DNA of 64,000 nt, taken from contig JAFFJZ010000055.1 in NCBI GenBank assembly GCA_018340375.1, positions 496,001 to 560,000 of the forward strand, written 5' to 3'. This DNA is from Gonatopus flavifemur (lineage: Eukaryota > Arthropoda > Insecta > Hymenoptera > Dryinidae). Position numbers and translations under genes: made by a program. Below, piece after piece: positions 12,164 to 25,248 of this stretch. The notes below the pieces were generated by a model. It saw only the letters and a program-made list of their open reading frames with translations, was not told where the DNA came from and made no database searches. How positions within the stretch are numbered: position 1 is the first letter of the stretch; each line of letters starts with the position of its first letter.

Positions 12164-12516
12164 TACACAGCACATTAGCCCTCGATATGTTAATGAAGAA
12201 CTCTTTATGAACTTTTATGGTCCCAAAGACCATTCATTATAAACAAACCCTGTCCTGTTACGCTATCTGGGTCTTGAGAATTATCCTCTGGTGAAGAGAA
12301 TTGATGTACCACCTCAAATGTTTCCCAAGAATTCATTCAAGACCGATGAGTTTCGCTAGAATTTTTGATTATGAGATATTTCGAGGAAGTGGTAATAAAT
12401 CTCACAAGAAAATATTCATCATATGAAAAATATGTTCATTCTTCCATTCTTTCATGATGGATATCTGTCGGAATTGTCATAACAGAAAATCATTTGCAAC
12501 ATGTTTGTGCTGTGTA
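12164..12516. mobile_element. MITE with TACACAGCACA termini
   Basis: It starts TACACAGCACA and ends TGTGCTGTGTA, a perfect 11-bp inverted repeat over 353 bp. Similar ACAGCACA ends bound short elements near 24.33-24.48 and 28.02-28.27 kb. Confidence 0.6.
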
Positions 12517-13636
12517 AAAATTGGAGAACAATTTCTTCAATTGAATGTAAGCAAGAAATATTCTACGCAAGAGTTATTACAGATAAGAATTAGAAGCTTT
12601 TAATATTGATTTTTTGATGAACTTTGTAAAGCATAATATTACCTAAATTCCTAGTGAAAATCATCCATATATGACCACATATGCATGACTTCATGGCAAC
12701 TCACGTGACTGGTGATTGAGAAAACCCCAGATCGATTCCAGTTGCGGCAGAAATTCTTGGTCAATGACAGAGCAAGGTATCTGTGGGTGTCCACCAATAT
12801 TTAAAACTTTCAAGAATTCTTTAAGATATATTTAACGAATATTTGAGATTTCTTGAAAATATCTTGAAGAGTTCTTCAAGAAATCTCAAAAATTTCTCAA
12901 AGATTCCTTATTGAAAACTTCTCAAACTTTTCTTCAAGAGTTCTCGAAGAATCATTAAAGATATCTTTGAGAACTGTTCAAGATATCTTTAGGGAATCCT
13001 CAAGAACGCTTTGAGAATTCTATACGCGTTTGATAAGATGCTCACCAGAATTCATTAACAATTTGTTCAGAAAAGCTTCCGAGAGTAATTTGAGATATAT
13101 GCATGTTTATGTGGTTCGCGTTTGGGGACTTTCATGATGAAAAAAAGTAAAGAATTCGCGATACTAAAGAAACTCTCAGTGGGAAAGTTGTTGCGAACAT
13201 ATTCAACAACAATCAAAACAAGCAATTGCACTTTTGTATTATGAGTGATCGGTTTTTTATGCAAACGTATTCATTTCATCGTATTATTCATTTCATCCAG
13301 ATTCCAAAAAAATATTTTCCATGCATGAAAATCCCTGATCTTCGGATGAGTTATGAAATTTCAATGAAGTCTTCACAGTATTTTCCTCCTTTTATATCAC
13401 AAGTTTAATATTATCACATAAAGAAATGTATTCCGTAACGTGTCACAGAGAAAAACAATTCTTTTCAAAGGAATAGCAATACATCGATTCACCAACACCT
13501 TTTGTCCACTTAAATACACCAAAATTCCCACATTGGATCTGATTGAATTTTCTTCAATTTTTTCCCATGGAGGATCAGAATTTTTCAGAGAATGCTTTAT
13601 ATAGGGTTGAGCTCACCAACATTTTATGAAAAAATT
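12517..13636. other. No gene; imperfect TCTTCAAGA-type repeats
   Basis: Between about 12800 and 13025 the sequence is a run of short overlapping blocks such as TCTTGAAGA, TTCTTCAAGA and AGAATTC, which pair with one another. The rest holds nothing I can support. Confidence 0.5.
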
Positions 13637-14570
13637 CCTTATGTAGGATCGCAGCTATGTAGCAACGCACTCATGTAGCATCGAGGCATTTATACAAAAG
13701 AATATCATCATATGTAGGATCGAGCATATGTAGCATCGAGCCGTTCAACATTACGTCAAAAAAATCCTTATGCAGGATCGCAGCTATGTAGCAACGCACT
13801 TCTGTAGCATCGAGGCATTTGTACAAAAGAATATCATATGTAGGATCGAGCATATGTAGCATCGAGTCATCTGTACCAATGAAATACCATATGTAGAATC
13901 GAGCATATGTAGCATCGAAGCACCTGTACAAAGGAACACCATATGTAGCATCGAGCCGATCGACATTTTGTAAAAAACTCCTTATGTAGGATCGCAGCTA
14001 TGTAGCAACGCGCTTATGTAGCAGCGAGTCACTTGTACAAAGGGATATCATATGTAGGATCGAGCATATGTAGCATCGAGCCGTTCGACATTTCGTCAAA
14101 AAAATCCTTATGTAGGATCGCAGCTATGTAGCAACGCACTTATGTAGCATCGAGGCATTTGTACAAAAGAATATCATATGTAGGATCGAGCTTATGTAGC
14201 ATCGGGCCGTTCGACATTACGTCAAAAAAATCCCTATGCAGGATCGCAGCTATGTAGCAACGCACTTATGTAGCATCGAGGCATTTGTACAAAAGAATAT
14301 CATATGTAGGATCGAGCATATGTAGCATCGAGTCATCAGTACAAATAAATACCATATGTAGAATCGAGCATATGTAGCATCGAAGCACCTGTACAAAGGA
14401 ACACCATATGTAGGATCGAGCATATGTAGCATCGAGCCGATCGACATTTTGTAAAAAACTCCTTATGTAGGATCGCCGCTATGTAGCAACGCACTTATGT
14501 AGCATCGAGGCACCTGGACATAATATGTAGGATCGCCGCTATGTAGCATCGAAAATATGTAGCATCGAAG
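13637..14570. repeat. Higher-order satellite array built on ATGTAGSATCG
   Basis: A short core (ATGTAGGATCG or ATGTAGCATCG, S = C/G) recurs throughout. Cores are grouped into longer units that begin with ATGTAGGATCGCAGC near 13641, 13770, 13984, 14110, 14236 and 14465. The spacings are about 129, 214, 126, 126 and 229 bp. The longer spacings contain two extra submotifs of about 43 bp. Frames on the minus strand rich in YMLH/DAT residues are only translations of the repeat. Confidence 0.85.
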
Positions 14571-15555
14571 GCGACTCGTTATAACAAAGAAATTCATAAC
14601 TATTTTTACAAAAATTCTTCGATATTCGGATTTTCTGACCCAAAAAACATAAACTCACAATGAGAAATCCACTGAATACATTTTTTTCTACGGATTTCAA
14701 TATTCAACGGGTAAACGACGCAATATCATGAAAAGTTTTCGTTTCGCTCTAATGAATAAATCGCTGTATTTTACAAACTCATCGTCCAATCGATCTAAAA
14801 ATTTCCACAAAGTTTGTCCATATACTAGCGAACAACTTTGTTGCTAGAAGTTTTTTGTAGCTCATACTTCTCCCGACACAGTTTCAATGCAAAGCATCGA
14901 AAAAGTGATTTTCACTTCGAATTCAAAATTTATTCACTCATTATCAATTTTTACAAACCTTCACCACATTGTGGTCTTTGGAAAAGTCTTACGAATCGAA
15001 ATCCGCAAGGTTCATTTTTCGATACATCGAAAAATGATCGAGTTAGACCGAGTTTAATATTGAAAAATATTGATTTTTGGTGCGAAAAAATAGGAAGTTT
15101 TTATTTTCTTCTCGAAAACTATGTAACCTAGAGAAAAATGGTGAATAGATACTGATATTCATTTTCCAAGCCTATCATAATACTAATCATCTAGTATTTT
15201 TAGATTTTCAAAATTCCGACTTTTTTTTCGACCTCCAACGGGACCGTTTGGATCAAACTTGCAACGCGGTTTGAGCGCTCGTCGAGTTCTTCTTCCCGTC
15301 AATTCAATTCTCTGTCGGTATGTCATTCTCTACAGGTATCATAGTCTTACGTAGTTCCTACTTTCTGTGGAATGGGTTATGGAGGGCGCTCGAATCAGTA
15401 GAAATTCTGAAAAAGTGGTCGTTCACGATTTCTCGTTAGCAATCTCTTCAACTCATCTCTGATCAGACTTTAAATAAAGTGATTGAAATTGAAATTGACC
15501 CTAACGAAATTGTGGATACGGTCATCATATATAGTTGCATCCCCCTGGCGGTCTC
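14571..15555. other. No recognisable gene
   Basis: No family match, splice-linked frame or repeat seen. The stretch separates the satellite from the large palindrome. Confidence 0.45.
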
Positions 15556-15675
15556 AGTCTCGACAGGGTACCCAAGGTATAATGGGAAAGCAAGATCACG
15601 AGTTCCAGCGCCGCCAGGGAGTTGTCTCGGAACTATGAGTAATATATATATGTATATTTATACATATATATACCA

Positions 15676-15743
15676 AGTATATCACGTGACCATATTTCCT
15701 ATATACCACGTGACCATATGTCCTGTATATCACGTGACCATAT
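15676..15743. repeat. Three 24-bp repeats, each with a CACGTGACCATAT core
   Basis: CACGTG occurs at 15683, 15707 and 15731 with exact 24-bp spacing. Two copies are mirrored in the right arm near 19363-19400. CACGTG is the E-box core bound by bHLH proteins; any such role here is unproven. Confidence 0.7.
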
Positions 15744-16149
15744 TAGTTATTTAAAAATTAGCAAAAATGATTTGATACATTCCGATATGTATTCGTACCA
15801 TGGGGATAAATATAAATAAAAAATATAACTTTCATTCATATTGGAAAAATCATGGACTTATTCAAATGATGAATCTGATAGGGATGAATATTTGAAAACA
15901 CATGAATGAAATATGTATGTACATTCATATACAAACGTTTTTTTTCTCCAATATGCAAGTAATTAAAAATTACCTCTGAGAAAATTGAGTTGAAAAACAT
16001 CAATAACACATGAAATCGACAAAATTATTTTCATGCAAAAAAATTATTTTCGTCTCCCAGGCTATGCGGGATCTTGATGGCCGTTTAGGGACCAACCACC
16101 ATCATCGGGAACGCGCATCAATTGTCGTATGAACTTTCAATGATAAAAT

Positions 16150-16230
16150 TTTTTAAGTGCAGAAGAGATTTGAACTTGGATCCTACCTATCACCTATCGT
16201 AACAACCTAATCACCTAACGACCTAACCTA
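16150..16230 (-). repeat. Possible tRNA-related SINE fragment inside the left palindrome arm
   Basis: The minus strand shows AAGTTCAAATC, a fair pol III B box, preceded by TAGGT-rich sequence that only weakly resembles an A box. The segment has no partner in the right arm, so it is a later insertion. Confidence 0.3.
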
Positions 16231-19200
16231 CACCGACGTGTTTTCCGTTGAGACAAAAATGTTGTACATATAGTCGAATGTCGGCAGTGGGGAGAAAAGC
16301 TCCATTTAATATGACGCAGGACCGAATCAAAAAATTGATGGAGCCCTGAGGAATTTGAAATTCGAGGGGCCCTTCCAGAATTAATGAATTTTGTCTTGTT
16401 TTTCTTGAAATCAAATTATCCACAAGAACAAAGTGAAATATGATTCACATATCGTGTATCCGAATGCGAACTGAGCATATATGAACATATTCATGAAGTT
16501 TGAATCATTTTTTTCATGAGAGAAAACTGAAACATGTATTTTCATATTTTTTAAGAGGATACTTGATTGGTATATTCAATTCAATGGAGTGCATGAGATT
16601 TTCCCATGTTCAATTGAAAATTCGTTCCAACGAACGATTTACACTTTATCGATATACATAAAAAGTGAAATTTGGAACAAAGTACTTCTAGCGTACAGTT
16701 TATTCCTTATTTGATGTGATTTCGCATCGAATGGCCTATTATGACAAGATTTTGAAGTAATTTTTGACAATAAATCTTTGTGAAGTATCTATCGTACCAA
16801 TAGTTCACGATAATCAGAGTAGAGGAAACTCACTGCGCTCCCAATATATCAGTCAATTTTTCTATCGAATAAAGTTTTGTGGATGTCTACTACTTATTCG
16901 CAGGGAATTTATTCCACAAAGTGTCTAGTTATTTTTAAAATAACATCTCTCTATTTCACTTGCTAACCACTTGAAAAATCATTGCATGTGTACAAAAGTT
17001 ATGATGATGGTACATTGTTTCATAGAATGCAACTTTGTATCTTCGTCACTCTATGAAAGAAGGATAAAGTTGTGGAACATTGTTTTCTTGATATACTAAT
17101 ACTCTCAAATACTTCCCCAGAAAAAATTCAACTACTATCCCTGCTGAGTGATTACCTAATCTATGGACACTGATCAAGTATTCGTTGGCAAATTATTTCA
17201 AAATACAATCCTCGATGAATGTAATAGATTACCCTAGTTAAAGTCTCTTAGCAATTCATGAGAAAATGTTCTTGATAAGCTTGTGAATATATATTCATAC
17301 GTATTCATGATGCATCATCAGCACAGATTCATAGGACTTTGTGGTTTACTTATGCATGTCCTGTTCCAAAATCCATAATGGCTCATAGTAAGAACATTTT
17401 TTTATGACTTGCTATGCGACTTCAACCAGGGAAGGTAATTACTCAGCAGAGACAGTCATTGAATTTTGTCTGGAAAAGTATTTGAGAATATTAGTATATC
17501 AAGAAAACAATGTTCCACAACTTTATTCTTCTTTCATAGAGTGACGAAGATACAAAGTTGCGTTTTATGAAAGAAAGTACTATCATCATAACTGTTGTAC
17601 CCATGCAATGATTTTTTGGGTAATCAGCAAGTGAAATAAATTGATGTTATTTTTTCAATGACAAATCTGTATCAACTAAAATAACCAGGCATATTGTTGG
17701 AATAAATTTCCTGCAAATCAGTAGTAGGTATCCACAAAACTTTAGTCGATGGAGAAATTGACTGATATATTGGGACCGCAGTGAGTTTTCTCTAATAATA
17801 ATTCGTTCAAGTCTAATTATTTATCATCACATGTGTAGTTCAATGCAGTTCCTTTGGAGTAATTTTTGACAGTAAATGTCTGGTAAGTATCCATTGTGCC
17901 AATAGTTCATGGTAATCAGAGTAGAGAAAACTCATTGCGGTCCCAATATATCAATCAATTTCTTCATCGACTAAAGTTTTGTGGATACCTACTATTTATC
18001 CGCAGGGAATTTATTTCAACGAAGGCCCTGGTTATTTCAGTTGATACAAATTTTTTATTGTAGAAATAACATATCTTTGTTACTGTATGAAAGAAGAATA
18101 AAGTTGTGGAACATTGTTTTCTTGATATACTAATATTCTCAAATACTTTTCCAGACAAAATTCAATTACTGTCTCTGCTGAGTAATTACCTTCCCTGGTT
18201 GAAGTCGCATAGCAAGTCATAAAAAAATGTTCTCACTATGAGGCATTATGGATTTTGGAACAGGACATGCATAAGTAAACCACAAAGTCCTATGAATCTG
18301 TGCTGATGATGCATCATGAATACGTATGAATATATATTCACAAGCTTATCAAGAACATTTTTTCATGAATTGCTAAGAGACTTTAACTAGGGTAATCTAT
18401 TACATTCATGGAGGGTTGTATTTTGAAATAATTTGCCAACGAATACTTGATCAGTGTCCATAGATTAGGTAATCACTCAGCAGGGATAGTAGTTGAATTT
18501 TTTCTGGGGAAGTATTTGAGAGTATTAGTATATCAAGAAAACAATGTTCCACAACTTTATCCTTCTTTCATAGAGTGACGAAGATACAAAGTTGCATTCT
18601 ATGAAACAATGTACCATCATCATAACTTTTGTACACTTGCAATGATTTTTCAAGTGATTAGCAAGTGAAATAGAGAGATGTTATTTTTAAAATAACTAGG
18701 CACTTTATGGAATAAATTCCTTGCGAATAAGTAGTAGACATCCACAAAACTTTATTCGATAGAGAAATTGACTGATATATTGGGAGCGCATTGAGTTTTC
18801 TCTACTCTGATTATCGTGAACTACTGGTACGATAGATACTTCACGAAGATTCATTGTCAAAAATTACTTCAAAAATTTGTCATAATAGGCCATTCGATTC
18901 GAAATCACATCAAATAAGGAATCAACTGTACTCTAGAAGTACTTTGTTCCAAATTTCACTTTTCATGTATATCGATAAAGTGTAAATCGTTCATTGGAAC
19001 AAATTTTCAATTGAACATGGGAAAATCTCATGCACTCTATTGAATTGAATATACCTATCAAGTATCCTCTTGAAAAATATGAAAATACATGTTTCAGTTT
19101 TTTCTCATGAAAAAAATGATTCAAACTTCATGAATACTTTCATATATGCTCATTTCGCATTCGGATACGCGATATTTAAACCGTATTCTACTTTGTTCTT

Positions 19201-19498
19201 GGGGATAATTTGATTTTAAGAAGAACAATTCATCATTTGAACCAATTAATGATTTTTTCAATGTGAATGAAAATTACATTTTTCATTCATACTTATCCTC
19301 ATGATACGAATTCGTATCGGAATGTATCAAACCATTTCTGCAAATTTTCAAATATCTAAAATGGTCACGTGGTATAGAAGAAATATGGTCACGTGATATA
19401 CTTCATATATATATGTATAAATATCCATATATATATTACTCATAGTTCCGAGACAACTCCCTGGCGGCGCTGGAACTCGTGTTTTGTCTTCACCATAA

Positions 19499-19894
19499 AG
19501 ATGTAATTTCATGGGGCGTCGAGCATCAAGCGTCAACATTAGAAGGAAAGAGAAGAACTGTGTGACCTCTCTTTCTTTCTAATGTTGACGCTCGATGCTC
19601 GACGCCCCATGAAATTACAGCTTTAAGATGTAATTTCATGGGGCGTCGAGCATCAAGCGTCAACATTAGAAGGAAAGAGAAGAACTGTGTGATCTCTCGT
19701 TCTTTCTAATGTTGACGCTCGATGCTCGACGCCCCATGAAATTACAGCTTTATACCTTGGGTACCCTGAAGATGTAATTTCATGGGGCGTCGAGCATCAA
19801 GCGTCAACATTAGAAGGAAAGAGAAGAACTGTGTGACCTCTCTTTCTTTCTAATGTTGACGCTCGATGCTCGACGCCCCATGAAATTACAGCTT
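19499..19894. repeat. Three near-identical hairpin units of about 125 bp
   Basis: Units lie at 19499-19624, 19626-19750 and 19770-19894. Each begins AGATGTAATTTCATGGGG and ends CCCCATGAAATTACAGCTT. Each folds on itself with a stem of nearly 50 bp (GTCGAGCATCAAGCGTCAAC pairing with its near complement) around a loop containing GAACTGTGTGA. A diverged copy lies near 27793-27925. Confidence 0.85.
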
Positions 19895-19903
19895 GAGTCT
19901 CGA

Positions 19904-20456
19904 ATCTGGCATCACTGCTTAAATGGAAGTTATAACCCAATCACAGGATTGCTGGAATTGCTCAAGATTTTGAAACATGAGAAACCCGAGGAAGAGGTTA
20001 TAAGGGATCGTAAATACGATATTCAGCATGTATATTTTATTCAACTTGATCACTTTTAATTTTTCATTTCACATTGAAAGGACTATGCACAACGATCACA
20101 TATTGTTGGTGATTCCTTTATGTTATTAATTTACTTCATGTTAATTCATGAAACTGTAATCAGGAAGGATTTATCACATACCTTAACCTCGAAATTGAAT
20201 TGAATCGACCGATAATTATCTGAATTTCTGATAAATTTATTGTAAATAATACTTTTCGAATATTATACATCGATATTCGGGTCGATTACATAACGTGAGG
20301 TAAAGCAACAGTTTTGTTTATTCAAATACTTTTTTAATTCCCCTTGCTCTTATGTCACATTCAAAGCAATCATTTGAAAAAACGAGAATTTCAATGTGTT
20401 ACATTTGGATATGAAAACAGAAAATCGTAATATTCACTGTTTTCAAAAACAAAAAT
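19904..20456. other. Upstream region of the FASTK-family gene
   Basis: AT-rich, with no supported coding exon. It probably holds the promoter and 5' UTR of the gene starting at 20457; no clear TATA or initiator is singled out. Confidence 0.4.
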
Positions 20457-22735
20457 ATGATTTGCATGACTAAAAACAATTCTGTATTGATTTCAGATAC
20501 AAAATCATTCGACGAGATGAATAAAATCAAAAGATTTTTGAAGATATATCCGATAACCAAAAATTGGATATTCATATCCAATTATCCAGTATTGATACAA
20601 TCAAATTGGAACACGTCTTGTCATTACAGTGACAACTACAAAGGTACACGCAAAAGCAAAGCACCTAGAAGTGCTTCGATAATTTGTTTTTCTGTTTGTT
20701 CTAGATATCTCCTCGATTCATGAAATAACTCTAGCTTCACCTGCTAACATTCCTCAACAGTTTTTGACTCACAAACTTCGTAAATGTTTGCACGTGGAAG
20801 AAATTTTCACCCTAATGGAAATGAATTATCCAAAGCTGAATGTAAACGAAATCATTGTAGCTGTGAAACAAATATGCGTGTTGTCGAAATCCCAATCAGT
20901 TGGTAACTTTGAAAGTCGTAAAGAATTCATCCAGTTATTTAGGATAATTCTAAAACAAATGAGAACTTTGAATCTAGATCAAGTGGTAGAAATATTAAAA
21001 ATCATTCACTTGCACAATTTGAGAAATGATAATATCTTGAATGAAGTAACTCAATCTCTTCTTCAACTCGTTCGTCACTCGATAAACGATCTAAGTCTTG
21101 TACAAATAACGATTCTCCAACGAGTGTTGGAAGACGATAATATCCAACCTACTCCTTTAACCGAAGCATTGAGTATATCTTTACCGATTGTATTCAAGGC
21201 AAATTTGAGAAGAAAACTCGATAGGGAAAATATTTATGCGTTGCATCAAACACTAAAGTGTATTTGTAGGTCCTTCTTATTGATCCCCCAAGAAGATTTC
21301 GATCTAATCATAAATTCTATACACGATTGCAAACACAAAATAACTCCAAGAGTTGCAAAATCTTTATTATACTCTTTTGTGCATATGAATTATTTTCCTA
21401 AAGGGGTGAGCGAATCGATTTTGCAACTACTTTACGATATTTTAAGCGAAAATATGGACCAATTAACTGCTTCCCAGATACCATTACTTTTGCGTAAAAT
21501 TGCCGAGCAGATATCCGTAAAAAAGTGAGGATTGTTAATATCAGTTTCTTTTTGAACACGCAAATAAAGTTTATATGAATTGTGATATTCTTTTTCCAGG
21601 GAACACATGTTTTACCATGAGAAGTTCATAGAAAAATGTATCGATAAAGTCATTCAAAGGGAATCGTCTTTGCCTATCTGCGTGCCTGTATTGCAAACCT
21701 TGAATAGCATAAGATACGCGAGTACGAGACTATTGGATTACATGGCAATGGAACTTTTAGGAAATGTATCCACCCTGGACAGCACTCATGACAAAACGAT
21801 TTTTATTTTGACTTTTGGTTTGATACTTGCGGATTATAAACCGACAGTATGGAATGGAATACTGCAAACTCTAATTCAGAAACAAAATATTATTCAAATG
21901 TCTGGATCACGCAGCAACCTCATAAGTTGGGCGTGTTATTTGGCGACTTTGGATTATTATGAACCAAAGATGTTGGTGGCAGTCTTTGATGTCAATAATT
22001 CAGTCCTTCCTTACTTGCACATCGATCTGAATCGGATTTTATATTTATACCAGTGCGTTAAAACGATGTTTCCCACGTACCAAGGACCTTGGCCATCCCC
22101 CGAGATACTTGACCGAGCACATTGTTTTTATCAACACAGTGAAAAAATACCGCTTAGACCGGCTCTGGAAAGAGGATTGGGTGGTTCCCAATACATCAAA
22201 CACAATGTTAGAACAAATTTAGGACATTTTATCGGTATGAATTTAATTTCACTCTATTGCATTATTTTGTCAGTAATGGATTTTTCTAAGACACGATGGA
22301 CATGTATGTCATTTAGATCACGTTATTGTAATGCGGAAGGGTGGATATCCTGTGGCTATAAATCTAGAAAACTGCAACATGGATATCAATTCTACAGAAT
22401 CCCTAGAATCTATAGAATATCCATTAGGAAGTCAAGTGTAAGTATATTTTGTGTTATTATCTATGATAAGATTGAGAGTTAAAAGGGCATTCATTTTACT
22501 TTTCAGAATACTTATATTGAATTTGCCCTATCAGGCGTATAGCATCAATTTGGAACGTATGTGTAGAAAGACAGTGTTATTCATCCGTAGTATCGAAACC
22601 CTAACGGGTCACGCTGTTGTACCGATAAACGGCTATATGTGGTCTCGATTATCCGAGCAAGAAAAAATCCCTTACCTCATGCAGGCTATAAAATTGAAGT
22701 GTGTCGATACATCAATGTCAGAGAATTATCTTTAA
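20457..22735 (+). CDS. FAST-kinase-domain (FASTK/RAP) protein, five exons, intact
   Basis: Exons 20457-20643, 20705-21524, 21600-22234, 22317-22437 and 22507-22735 join in phase to 1992 nt, or 663 residues plus stop. Introns are 61-82 nt with GTACAC, GTGAGG, GTATGA and GTAAGT donors. The N-terminal half is Leu-rich alpha-helical repeat sequence, as in FASTK proteins. Around residues 541-562 is the GHFIDHVIVMRKGGYPVAIN block. The last 75 residues form a RAP domain: ILILNLPYQAYSIN, an internal VVPINGYMWSRL, and YLMQAI. FASTK-family proteins are mitochondrial RNA-binding factors that control processing and stability of mitochondrial transcripts. The ATG at 20457 is the first in frame; an upstream exon with a targeting peptide cannot be excluded. 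I cannot tell which paralogue it is. Confidence 0.88.
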
Positions 22736-23284
22736 TTTTTTTTTAACTTGAATGCAAAGTTAATAATAATTGGATACTTTCGAGTATCATGTTGTTGTTT
22801 TATTCTTATTTTTTCAACGATCTTCAATCTGTAAATACAGAAGAAAATTCCTATTTCATGTATAATATATTGAGAAATGAAGGAATGTAGAAAAGCTGTC
22901 TGTTTTTCAAACAGTGAAATTTACGAATAAGTTGTTTGTACTGACTGAGTGAGAATCCTAGTAATTTCCTTAGTGACGAGTGATGAAGTAGGTTTTGAAA
23001 GAGACAATATAAATGTCACGTTATTCGATATGTTGTAAATAACAGTATCTTTCAATTTATTTTCATCCAAATCAAATCAAACTCCACAGACAAGCGTGTT
23101 TCATAATTTTATGGATTCATGAGTTATTTTTTCACTTTTCATTCTTAATTGGTATCAGAGGGCTCTGCCTTCTGACTGCTTCGCTCCGTTGAATAGTCCG
23201 TTCCTCTTTGAAAAAGATATCTTCATCACATAATCAGCTTATACAATATTCAAGCATCCCAAAAACATCATCAAACTCAAAACA
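22736..23284. other. 3' flank of the FASTK-family gene
   Basis: AT-rich, no gene. The 3' UTR and polyadenylation site are likely within the first few hundred bases, but no single signal stands out. Confidence 0.4.
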
Positions 23285-24810
23285 TGAATTGAGGTCCCTG
23301 CTTAAAAAACCGTATGAAAACCGGATGCTCTGCTGGCACGTGGACGAAAACCACATGGAAACAGATGGAGGCAGGTCCAACTTCAATACGTTTTTATCTG
23401 GAAATTCCAACATGTGACAAAAACCATATCAAAACGGATAGAAACAAATCACAATCGAATCTGAACTGACAATTTACACAAGTTGAAATCTAGATTCGAA
23501 CAAGTGTCCGTTTCGGAAACGTACACGGGGTAATCAGGACAAGATTCAGGAAAACGTATCGGGGAACGAAACTTTATCCAGGTCGGTACGGACCGTGCAC
23601 GGGAATGTTTTCAAAATTTGGCGTTGCATCCGGATTCATTCGGACTGCATATGGTCCATGAAAATATGGAAAGAGGAACCGAAATTGTGGTTTTTGGCAC
23701 ACTACCAGAATTCATCCGGGTGTTATACGGGAATGTTTTCGATATTCAGGTGCCTGAAAATATGTAATGGAACTTTATCCAGGCGCTTACGGGTCTCATC
23801 CGAGAAAAAAGAATCGAAATTGCGGCGTTTAGACTACTATCAGGGTTCATTCGAGGATCATTCGATGACTAATTTTGGGTTTAGAAATGTATTCGGTTTG
23901 ATGAGGACACTGTATGGGAATGGAATCAAAAAGGTTGAGAAGTGATCCGGATCACCAAGATCAGCTACTTCGGAAGGCTTCAATGTTTTCGACATTCAGG
24001 AATGCATTCAAGTGCATTCGGTCCTTATACGATGCATGAAAATATGCGATGGAACTCTATCCAGGTTCAATTATACATTACCTTAATCTAATAGGATTTA
24101 TTTCTTTTGTAAAAATTCTTTACTTGTATAATATATGAGTATTTATGCAACTCGTGGAAAAAGAGTCAATTAGACTCAATAAAAACCCAGACAGCATAAG
24201 CTCCAATTTTAATTCTCCAAGGACTCTATTCTGCTGATATTCCAGGAATTCATTTAACGGTTTCAAAAGAATTCGATGGAATCTAGTTGTTGGAATTTTC
24301 GCTAACTGGGAAATGTGTGAACATCCTAGACAGCACAACTTGCCCCTAAAAAAGTCATGGAATGTTTAAAAAATGTGGGGGAGATTTTTTAAACATCCTG
24401 GAGACGTTTCGGAAACATAGTTTGCTTTTAAAGAAAGAATGCACTGTGAATTCTGAAGAATTCTTTATTTTGTGCTGTGTAGGTTCATATGGATTCTTAT
24501 ACGGTGCATATCCTAAATATCGAAAATTGATGCCCGTATGAGCTCTGAATAACACTGAATGAAACCTGGACACGCAATTCACATTAATTTCCGAATTTAG
24601 CCAAAGAATCCCAGATTTGTCCAGGTTATATACGGATACCATTCGGTATCTATCCGAGCATCCCTGATATCGAGCATTGATACATATACACGTCTCGGAT
24701 GACACCGAATGAAACCCAGATAAAAAATCCATATTAGTTCCCGAATGAAACCGGATACAAACCCAGATTCACCTGGGTTTTGTACGGATCTCTTCCGGTT
24801 TTTTTAACCC
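23285..24810. repeat. Degenerate repeat with opposed CCGGTTTT-type ends
   Basis: It starts near TTAAAAAACCG and ends near CGGTTTTTTTAA. The interior repeats blocks such as GGAATGTTTTC, ATTCGG, GAAAATATG and GGAACTTTATCCAG several times. It looks like an old foldback element with later insertions, one of them at 24330-24479. Confidence 0.4.
24330..24479. mobile_element. Short MITE, ACAGCACAA ends
   Basis: It starts ACAGCACAA and ends TTGTGCTGT. At 150 bp it is GAATTC-rich inside, related by its termini to the 12164-12516 element. Confidence 0.5.
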
Positions 24811-25248
24811 GTTCACTTGAAGTGTACAGTATACTATACAAAGCTGGAAACTAGATTTTTTGTCATAAGTGTGAAACTATCATTTGCAATTTCATTAAAC
24901 CTGCATAATTAACACCAGTTCCATGCTATCAGCCTATCCTATAGTGCAGAATATGTTTTTCATGCCAACTTAATAAAACACTGGAAACTGAAAAAACTTC
25001 GAAATTTCATTAACCGCATTTTCGCACTCCTGAGATCATTCTTAAGTTACAGGCAGTAGAAAAAAGACATTTCGAATGCATTTTCTGAGTTCAAATCAAC
25101 GGGTTGAGGAGAGTTCACTTTGTGAGACACGTCATAAATTCTGAATCACTTTCTATGCGATTTTTTACTCTTCCAATCAGGTTTTCATCGTTTCCCTTTT
25201 TCAGGGAAGATTATTCTTGAATTATTATCAAATAAAACATGTATGGAT
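24811..25248. other. No recognisable gene
   Basis: AT-rich spacer between the degenerate repeat and the Tc1/mariner relic. Confidence 0.4.

Larger units (their letters stand above)
15564..19895. mobile_element. 4.3-kb near-palindromic element, hAT-like ends
   Basis: The outer inverted repeat CAGGGTACCCAAGGTATA (15564-15581) is matched by its exact complement at 19751-19768. Flanking AGTCTCGA occurs at 15556-15563 and 19896-19903, an 8-bp direct duplication if the last hairpin unit inserted at the right terminus. The arms run to a centre near 17800-17900 and match over most of their length, for example GGCGCTGGAACTCGTG and its complement. Subrepeats within each arm, such as the CAAAACTTTAGTCGATGG blocks, make a palindrome inside a palindrome. 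No transposase is encoded. Confidence 0.7.

Noticed and set aside
13671..14447. Met/His/Tyr-rich open frames on the minus strand
   Set aside because: They are translations of the satellite repeat in several frames, with no independent evidence of a gene.
13637..14570. CRISPR-like array of short repeats
   Set aside because: The cores are 11-16 bp with no unique spacers of constant length, and the genome is eukaryotic. It is a satellite.
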